From NCBI GenBank assembly GCA_013400155.1, contig VXBM01001207.1:159114-223113 (forward strand): 64,000 nt of DNA, given 5' to 3'. The position numbers and the translations under genes are program-made. This document shows positions 56,131 to 64,000 of the stretch, piece by piece; position 1 is the stretch's first letter, and every line of letters begins with the position of its first letter. Origin of the DNA: Helopsaltes ochotensis. Taxonomy: Eukaryota > Chordata > Aves > Passeriformes > Locustellidae. The notes under the pieces are model-generated. The model ran no database searches and was not told the DNA's origin. It worked only from the letters and a program-made list of their open reading frames with translations.

Positions 56131-59009
56131 GATCCGGGAGTCAAAATAATTGAAAATAGAATTGAGGCACCGCTCATTTGCTGGATTTTTTAATTTTTTC
56201 TCTTCGTATAAAGAATCAAATCCCATCTTACCGTTCTGGCATGATGGATTAAAATAAACTCCAGCTTATTTGTGCTCAGAAAACCACTCTGGTATCTTTT
56301 GCCTTCTACAGACACTCAGATTTTCTCTTAGGGTGGAGTTGATGGAGTATATTTTGCTGCACTATCAGCTGCCTGATAATTTAACTTCCCTTATTCCATT
56401 ATGGTGCTAAGCAACATTTTAACGGATTGTGAGTTTCCTTTTTGGTATGGGTGTCTGGAGAGCATGTAGAGCCTTCATAATAAGCTTTAAATCTAAATAA
56501 AAAGTTAAGTATATAGCGCTCTCAGTCTTCAGAGCGCTGGAATAGATTTATTTAATCATCCTTTATGAGCCAGGCCAGCAGTTAGGGCCTGGCTGGGGGG
56601 GATTTATCAGCAGAGGGAGTGACTTGCTGTGGTCAGGAGAAATGTCACTGTCAGGGGGGAGACTCTGCCACTAAATGACCCCAGTTTGCCACCAGTGCCC
56701 AGCCCTGGTTTGGTGCAGATGTTGCTCCTCCTCCTGGGATGGGGCTCAAAGCGGGGGCAGCATCACGCCAGGCAAAGATCTGCCCCAACTCCCCTCATCA
56801 CGGGCTCTGCCTCGTGCTTTCAGAGCTCTGTCAGGCTGAATTAACTGCTGATTTATCAGCTGGGTCCCAAAAAGGTTTGGAAATGCAGCTCCCATCCCGC
56901 ACGTTTCCCACCTGGGTCTCTCCAAGTCCAGAGCAGCCCTGAATACCAACGACAGCGGCACCTGGGCTAGTTAATCACCTCATAAAAGAATGGAAACAGA
57001 TACTTAATGAATCAAAGTGCACTCAGATTAAATGATCAGAAATTCCTAGTTAATCACCAGAAAGGAAACTAATTAAATTACCATTCAGCTTTTATGGGGG
57101 CCTTGGGATGGTAAGCTGAAATAAGTCCCTTCAATCACTTTTTTTCATTAGATGGGACAGGCATATTCAAGGTTAGTGAAGATAAATGTGATGTTCTTTG
57201 CTCGCTCTTGAAATTACAGTATTTAAATAGCATTTTATGCTTCATCACCTAATGCTAAACCCAGAGCAGGCTGCAAGGAGAGGCAGAGACAGCTTAGCAG
57301 GGAGGCCGGGGAAGGAAGGCGAAAACCGCGAGCGCGCAAATCAAGATTTGAAGGGTTCTCATTTAATTATCATTTAAATTTCTAATTGCATTTTGCCTTC
57401 AGGAATAAGGGAGATAAGTGATGCTGCCAGGTGCTGATTCCAGCACCGACCCTGGCCCTTGGGAGGGGTCCAAGGTGGTGTGTGATGTCTGCTGACTCCG
57501 AGGCCACCCAAGCCTTTCCACAGCCCAAAGGGGAAGAACAGTGGAAAAGAGACTATTAGCAGCAAAAGAGCGAGTTCCTCTCTGTTTTTTGGGGCAGTTC
57601 TGCATCCTCAGGAGCCACCCCCAGCTGGTGACAGCCTGGGCAGGCAGGTCAGGTCCCTGCTGCCCCCGGGGCTGCAGCACTGAGTTCCCAGGTGCTTCAC
57701 TCTGCGCTTTGCAGCCCTGCCAGGCACTCCAAACTTGAAGGAAATGTTCTGAAGGTTCTGAATTCCCGGTGGCAGAGGGGTGCTCCATCCTTCTGTCCCC
57801 GGGGTTTGGGATTGTCCCCTGGCCACAGCAGCTCCCTGTGACATTCCCCAGGGGCAGCGCTGCCTGGGAAACAAAAGCTCCCTGAATGGAAGGGAAATCT
57901 CCCCGTGCTTCAAAGCCAGAGGTAAATACAGCCCCGAAACACGGGGCAGCCCCTGGAGAGAGGAGAGAGGGAGAAATCTTCGTTTTAGCATCAGTCTGTG
58001 TATTTTGGTATTCCTTTTTTGTTATTTTCTTTTTGTTTGTATTTCTTAAAGCAAACCTTTACAGGCTCACAAAAGTGACAAAAGATGCGGTGATATCCCT
58101 TCAGTTCCCTGAAAAGGAGGATTTTCAGCAGAAAGTGAAATCAGTGAAATCCTTTCACTTTCTTTCTTAGCTTTTTAACAACCATACCCGAGGTTTCTGA
58201 CACCCAGAACTTGCTTGAAAAGTTAAGAAAAGAGAACACAGCTGCAGGGTTTCAAAGCAGGGCACGACCAAGTCAAAATAATCTGACTGCAAAATCTGGG
58301 GGCTTTTCATTCACACTGAGGTTTTCTCACTAGCAGAGATCCTGAGAGACAAGGTCATTTATATCCCCGGCCAAATTGGTGGGGTTTTACTTCAAATCCT
58401 AATAAATGTCCTTTTGTGGCGGATGATCGACTGTGACAATATTTGCCAGCTGAAGCCCACAGAGCCTTGAAGTGTTGCTGATTTTGTTTTCTATTAATAT
58501 GGGTAATTATGTTTACTTTGCCACTTGGGATCGTCTCATCATTGAAATAATTAGTGCATTTCCAGATACTTTGATAGATCTAAAAATTTCCTCTAAAAGC
58601 CTCCGAACACAAACACGGAGAAACAAGAAAGGAGCATAATTATATTATTTTTCAATTTAAATCTTTTTAGATCAGTATCAACATTGGGAGGGGAGTTCCA
58701 CAGGGGTTTGGAGCGGGGTTGAACATTCCTATTCCAGAGGAAAAAATTGACTTTGAGAAGGGATAAAAGTCCTGGAGGGAATCCCTGGAGCAGGACTGGC
58801 AGCTGCTTCCAGCACCTCCTTTGCAGCTTGGCCCTTCCCACGAGCTTTGGAACAAGGGAATGGCTCCAGATGTTCCTGGAGCTGCCTTCCCCACACCCTG
58901 ATCCTGGGGAAGATGTCCAGGAGCTGCATCTCAGCTCACGCCTTCCTTTGGACTGAATTGTTCTTTTTTGTCTGCTTGGGAGGCATTTTAGAGGCTTTCT
59001 TTCCACATC
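56131..59009. other. Unique non-coding sequence with AT-rich candidate elements
   Basis: AT-rich, repeat-free blocks at 56140-56570, 56980-57400 and 58370-58660 carry many ATTA/TAAT cores and read like conserved developmental DNA, without proof. A CpG cluster lies at 57305-57345 inside the second block. No gene or transposon recognised. Confidence 0.4.
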
Positions 59010-59034
59010 TTTTTTTTTTTTTTTTTTTTTTTTT
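59010..59034. repeat. Poly(T), 25 bases
   Basis: Uninterrupted T run. 59035-59440 is otherwise unassigned. Confidence 0.95.
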
Positions 59035-59440
59035 CATTCTGGTGACCGAGAGCTGAAGATATTTTTTGGGGCATGAGGGATTATCCACTGAACAAACTTT
59101 CCACACGCTGGTTCCAGCGGGGACAAACCTTTTTTTGGATGCAAATGCCGTCTTGGATTCCCAAAGATGTGGTTACAACCCGGGATTTGTGTGGCCTCAG
59201 CCTCTGGCTGTAAGGTTGGGCTTTGTGTGTGCGCAGTTTCCATCCCCCCTCATAATGAGCAGGGAGCAATTAGCAATCAGTCAGCTCAGCATTTTCTGGG
59301 AGAAGGGCAGAAGGGCGTGCTGACCCCCTGGGGGATGCTGCAGCCTTCCTTCAGCACTTTCTGCTTTGGAACTTCCCAAGGAGAGCACGGCCCTTGGGAT
59401 TTAGGGGCAGGTTGCCATCCCAGGAGGTGCAGAGCATCCG

Positions 59441-59482
59441 CTGCTCCAGCTGCTCCAGCTGCTCCAGCTGTTCCAGCTGTTC
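59441..59482. repeat. 9-bp tandem repeat, about five copies
   Basis: 'ctgctccag' units, the last two changed to 'ctgttccag'. Translates as Cys-Ser-Ser or Pro-Ala-Ala type runs in chance frames. Confidence 0.92.
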
Positions 59483-61667
59483 ACCCCCGGGAGCTTCGTG
59501 CCCCACAGCCGCTCCCTGCGCCCGGCTGAAGCTGCAGGGGGATGATCAGAGCCTCACCCGGGCCAGGACACGCTGGGAGTTTCCTGAACCCCTTCCTGGG
59601 CTGGGGGATCCCAGCTGGATTCCACCTCCACGGAATCAGGGAACCAAAGGTTCCTTGGAACTCAGGGGATGAGGAGAGAGATCCCAGCTGAGCGTCCCTC
59701 CCTTGCAGCTGTTCTGAGGGTGCAAAATCTCCTTAGTTACTGGGGATGTAAAATGGAAGCAGAATTGTGTTGCCTCATCATCTCATTCTTTACCTGGCTG
59801 GTGTTTGTTCTGGATTGCTGAAGCCTGGCTCTGTTTCGTTTTGGTTGGAAATTGTACCAATAGGCAGCAGAACATCCCTGAGCTGAGTGGTTTTTCCTTG
59901 GTGTGTTCATTTCAGAGCAGTGATTGTTCATTATGGCCTGAAAATGGTGATCTCTGTGTTGCTGACATGGTGGAGGTGCCCAAAATAACCAAAGTCCAGG
60001 AACACTCTGGTAAAACCCTGAAGCAAAACCGTGTTGGTTTAAAAAAGGTTAAAAAACAAACCAAAAAACCAAACTTGGATCTTCATCTGATGGAGTTTCC
60101 AGAGTGAAAAAGAACAATTAATAACCAGGAACAACCCAAAGCAGGGAGAGTAACAGATCCACATCCCAGCGGGCCCTAAACCAGGCTGCTGAAAATGAAC
60201 CTTCTAATCTGCATTGCAGCTCCCGTGTTTAATATTCACCGGGGCCAAGGGGCACCGCAGCCTCTCCTGCTAATCCCAAATAATCTCTTTCATGTTCGCT
60301 GGGATCTTGCTCCCAGTTCCTGACTACAGAGCCGAGGCCACGAGGAATTAATTGCAGGATGGCTCCGGGCCTGATGGGTTTTGTAGCTGCCTTCCCCAGA
60401 GCTGGAGGCTGTGGCTCGTGGTTTAGGCTTTTGATCGTGTACTGATTACGTTGTCGTGATTTGGGGAATGGTCCAGGGTCCTGCTGGAAGGTCTGATTAG
60501 CCTAAATTAAGATCTGTGGAAGGAGAAGCGTGCAGGTACCAGAAGTTTCCAAGGAAATGGTGCTGGCGGTGTCGGTGCTGTTCTGAAGAGCTGTAATTCT
60601 CTTTGTTTCCTTTCAAGGCACCAAGTCAGGTTCGGGGAAAAAAATAATACTGGAAAAAGAGGCATCAGAAGGTGGTCTGTAGGTGCATTTTGCAGAGCTC
60701 TGGTCCAACGTTTTGTTAATTATTGGTAATTATGCAGATGTAGGTGAAAACATTTGTACATTTTATGCAAATTTACGGTGCTGGCCTCTGTCCCCCTGCT
60801 CTGCAAGTGAAGTTTTAGTGAAGGCAAAAAATAGAGAGACTGGAAGAAAAAACAAAACAAAACAAAAGAAACCAACCAAAAAAACCACAAAGCCAAATGT
60901 TCCTAAAACAAATTGCAACAGCAAGGCATTTTGAAGCAATCAAAATGTTCCTCTTTAAAACCTGGAGACTGGAAGAAACCCAGAAACCCACATTTTTCAC
61001 AGAAGATCCTTGGGGTTTTGCCTCACCTGCCCTCAGGGGAGCTGGGAGAGGGGGGACGCTCTGGGCACTTCAGGATTGCAGGATGCTGTTTGGAAAGGCA
61101 GCTTTTTCCCTGGGGTTGCTGCTTCCAGCCAGGAACAATAAGGAAAACAGACGATCTGAAGCAGTTACGTGCTAGAAGTGCCTCGTTTGATTTTATTTCC
61201 CTTCAGAAAACAATATTTTCAGGGGAGTAAGTCTGTTTAGGAGTGAAATCCTCGTGGACAGAAGGCAGCTGGAACCTCTCCCTTGGGTTAACTCGGAGGG
61301 GTGGGAGCAGCAAGGCTCCCTCGGGTCCTGCTGCTGTCACTGGCACCATGGGGAAGGATCAGCACGCCGAAATTCCAGCAGATCACTGCTGGAAATGCTT
61401 CTGCTGGAGATGCATTCTGCAATTGGAGCCGGATTGGGGAGAAGAGGGAGATGCCCAGAGGGAGTTGGCAGCAGTGTGGGGAAGTTAGAGAAAGGCCCAG
61501 GTTTGTGCAGGGGCTCTGGGAGCCCTTCAGAGGAAATCCTGGGATGTCCATCCCCAGCAGCACCCAAAGCACCATACAGGAAAAGCTGTCTCTTAGTGAG
61601 GATGGGGTCTAACCTCAGGGTTTATTAAATAATGAACATCAGGGATTGGAAAATGCCTGGACAGGGA
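59483..61667. other. Unique non-coding sequence
   Basis: A-rich runs with C interruptions at 60040-60075 and 60848-60892. 60540-60800 is AT-rich. No gene recognised. Confidence 0.5.
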
Positions 61668-61848
61668 TTGTGTTGGAAGGGGCTGCCCACGGAGGGGGTG
61701 GAATCACCTGAAGGTGCTCAAGAAGTGCCTGGACGTGGCCACAGCCTGGCTGACGAGTTGGGGGTCAATCAAAGGTTGGACTCGACGATCTCAGAGGTCT
61801 TTTTTCAACCTAGATGATTCTCTGTGCGTGATTCTGTGGTTCTGTGGG
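61668..61848 (+). mobile_element. CR1 LINE fragment, 3' end
   Basis: 'tgttggaaggggctgcccac', 'gaatcacctgaaggtgctca', 'gtgcctggacgtggccac', 'aaaggttggactcgacgatc', 'tcagaggtctt', 'caacctagatgattctctg' and a tail of repeated 'gattctgtggttctgtgg' words. The octamer-like tail is well preserved, so this is among the better-kept 3' ends. Confidence 0.94.
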
Positions 61849-64000
61849 ACCTGGTGAACTGGTCATTAATGGAGGGCTGAAATCAGAGTCACTGCAGAGG
61901 GTGGGACAGGCTGGGAGCCACCAGAGAGCCCAGGGACAGCGTTAGGGGAAGTTGATAATTCTGATTTCCATCCCAAGGGCTCTCCTAGGAGAAAGCTTTA
62001 TGTTCAACAAACTGGACACTTGGATGCAGGTCCTAAAACACACCTGGTTCTTGCTTTTATTCACTGGCGTGTAGTTTAAAGCAAAGTTTCCCCTTTTCTG
62101 ACACATAAGGCAAGTTGGAAAAACGCCTTTCCTTTGCACCTAAAATTTTCAATTGTCCCCAGACCTGGTGTGATTAATGAACCTGGAGGTTTTGGTGAGT
62201 GAATGAATCACAGGGCTGGCGCTTGAGGAATTGCAGAAAAGCACAATGAGTGAAGAGGGGATGAGTTTCAGAAACGTCACCTTGTTTTTAGCAGCGCAGG
62301 CGAAGGTGGTCTGGTTTTCAGAGGGGCTGATGGCACTGCCTGGGCTGTGCAGCGTCACTGAATTTGGGAATTTCAATCCAACTGCCCCACATGAACCAGA
62401 TTTTCAACACTGCCTTCCCTCTGCTGCACCAAAACCCCAGCCCTGGCCTCATCTCGATTTTTTTTGATGAGGTTGGAGGAGTTGGAGGTGTGGAGAGACC
62501 ACAGTGCACAAATAACATCTCTTCTCCTTGCCCTGAGCAGAGCCCTCCCTCGGCTCTGCCGAGGAGAGACCCAGCTGAAATATCCCAAGTCATTACATTA
62601 ATTAGCTAATGCCTAAAAAGTGCTCTGAAGAGGAAAAGCATTCAATGAAGAGGCAGCAGGGTTAATATTATTTTTAATAAATAGAAGAGCACATTCCATA
62701 ATGAAGGCTCGTGTGATGAGTACATTCCTTTGTGTAATATCCCATGGCCCTTGACTACAGAAGAATTAAATAATAACTCATTATTTCTAGCTTAGACTCG
62801 AGGCACTGTATAGAGGTCAGGCTTTTATTTTCCTTAAAAATAGGTTAGAAATTCAAGCATTTTTTCTATTTTTCACTTCAGGGAGATGAAGGAGGGCAGC
62901 ATGACAATGGTCTGAACCTCATACCCACTGCTCAGATACATAATGGGGCTGGGAAGCTTTTCTCAAAACCACTCCGGTCCTGTATTGAAATTCTGTCCAG
63001 CTCCCTTGGAACGAGATGCAAAGGTGGATAAAGAAATCTGGATCACACAGATAAGCTCCCCAAGTGAAGGCCAGGCACAATAGAGTGAAAAGCAGGAATG
63101 TTATGTAAGTGCATTATTTTAATTGAAAAGGAAAACGTCCTCACCTTTTATTTTTTTTTTTTTGGGAACTGCTTCTGTCATGGGTTGTGAGGGAACGGGA
63201 AAACCGAGGGCTTGCAGAGATTATTTTGCCTCCTTGCAGCCAGCAGGAATTTTTGGCTTATTTAACTCAAACTTTGGGTTTCACTGCTCAGCTTTGGGAT
63301 CTGAGGGGGAGTTCTGTTCCTTCCCTGCCCATCCCTGACTCCGGGCACTCCTTCACAGCTTGGGGGAGGAATTGCAGCTCAGTAACTCCCTGAACTGAAG
63401 ATCTGCCAAAATCCTGCCTTGCTGGGAGGGGAAAGGAGACTCCTTGGGGAGAGTGGGGCTGGCATCCTCCATCTCCTCTCCTGACAGGGAGCACCCGCTC
63501 AGCTCCAGCGCTATCCAATCTCCCTCTCTGAGACAGCCAGAGCAGCAGCTTCATGCTCCATTTGCCATCACTCAAATGACCTTTTGTGGCCTTCCCAGAG
63601 AGCCAAAACTCAGCTGGAGGTCACCTTTCCAAACCTCAGGAACTGGCGTGGCTGAACCTGGATCTGACCCGAGGGAGGGAATCTGGAACTGCTCCCCACG
63701 GCCCCAAAGGCCACAGTTATTTCAGATAATCCTGGGTTACGCCCCATAAATTTGGTAAGGTGACCCAGGAGTGTTCGTTAGGATTTATTTTAGCCACACT
63801 TATTGTCACTTAAGAGCCCGAACAAGGAGTGATGGCTCTCGGAGCAGTAACAGTAAATCCTGGTTACCGCAAACACAAACGCCTCATTACATCCAGTCAA
63901 GGCCTATTTCCCCTTTACAGCCATAACTGCAGGAAAGCATTGTTTTTAATTTATGGAGAAGGATGCACGGGCATCTCGGCTTCCCTATTTACATAAACAC
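61849..64000. other. Unique non-coding sequence to the window edge
   Basis: 62590-63130 is AT-rich and repeat-free. T-rich run at 63150-63164. No exon, RNA gene or transposon recognised; frames up to about 100 codons are unconvincing. Confidence 0.5.

Noticed and set aside
1..64000. tRNA, rRNA and other structured RNA genes
   Set aside because: No T-loop consensus, rRNA word or recognisable snRNA sequence was seen by eye; a covariance-model scan would be needed to exclude small RNAs.

Overview
The window looks like non-coding nuclear DNA from a bird. The main evidence is about twenty short, 5'-truncated fragments that match the 3' end of CR1 LINEs (antisense start resembling 'gaatggtttgggttggaa', sense tails like 'gattctgtg'). 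There are also several short LTRs of the avian endogenous-retrovirus type. A songbird is my guess from memory of similar LTRs; the sequence does not prove it. I recognise no protein-coding exon, rRNA, tRNA, CRISPR array or prokaryotic-style gene cluster. The many open frames are short, overlap on both strands and mostly read through repeats, so I treat them as chance.

Layout. 1-355 is a TTCC-rich minisatellite. 0.36-24 kb is mostly unique sequence with CR1 pieces at 5.3, 6.6, 7.8, 12.9, 18.4, 22.4 and 24.2 kb, and LTRs at 5.8, 8.4, 12.5 and 21.5 kb. The 21.5 kb LTR has perfect 6-bp target duplications. The same part holds a 71-base T run at 20.9 kb and a 322-bp tandem duplication at 22.9-23.6 kb that carries its own 30-bp minisatellite. 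24-37 kb holds seven further CR1 pieces, a CpG-rich patch at 28.5 kb, and a pair of related ~110-bp segments at 33.2 and 36.6 kb. The second of that pair is split by a solo LTR with 6-bp duplications, so the first preserves the pre-insertion form. 37-53 kb is rich in tandem repeats: a hexamer at 37.9, a decamer at 42.1, a 26-mer at 46.2, an ~18-mer with higher-order structure at 49.0, a near-perfect 107-bp duplication at 50.3 and a 29-mer at 52.7 kb. It also contains one CR1 inserted into another at 42.9 kb and the most protein-like open frame of the window at 44.3 kb, whose status is unknown. 53-64 kb is nearly repeat-free, with several AT-rich blocks and one CR1 at 61.7 kb.

Function. Several blocks carry clustered consensus sites for developmental transcription factors: octamer/POU, GATA and PBX-MEIS. 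They read like conserved non-coding elements in a gene desert or a large intron. Conservation cannot be judged from one sequence, so these calls are weak. I found no convincing undescribed system. The strongest observations are about genome dynamics: filled and empty LTR sites, nested CR1s and recent local duplications.
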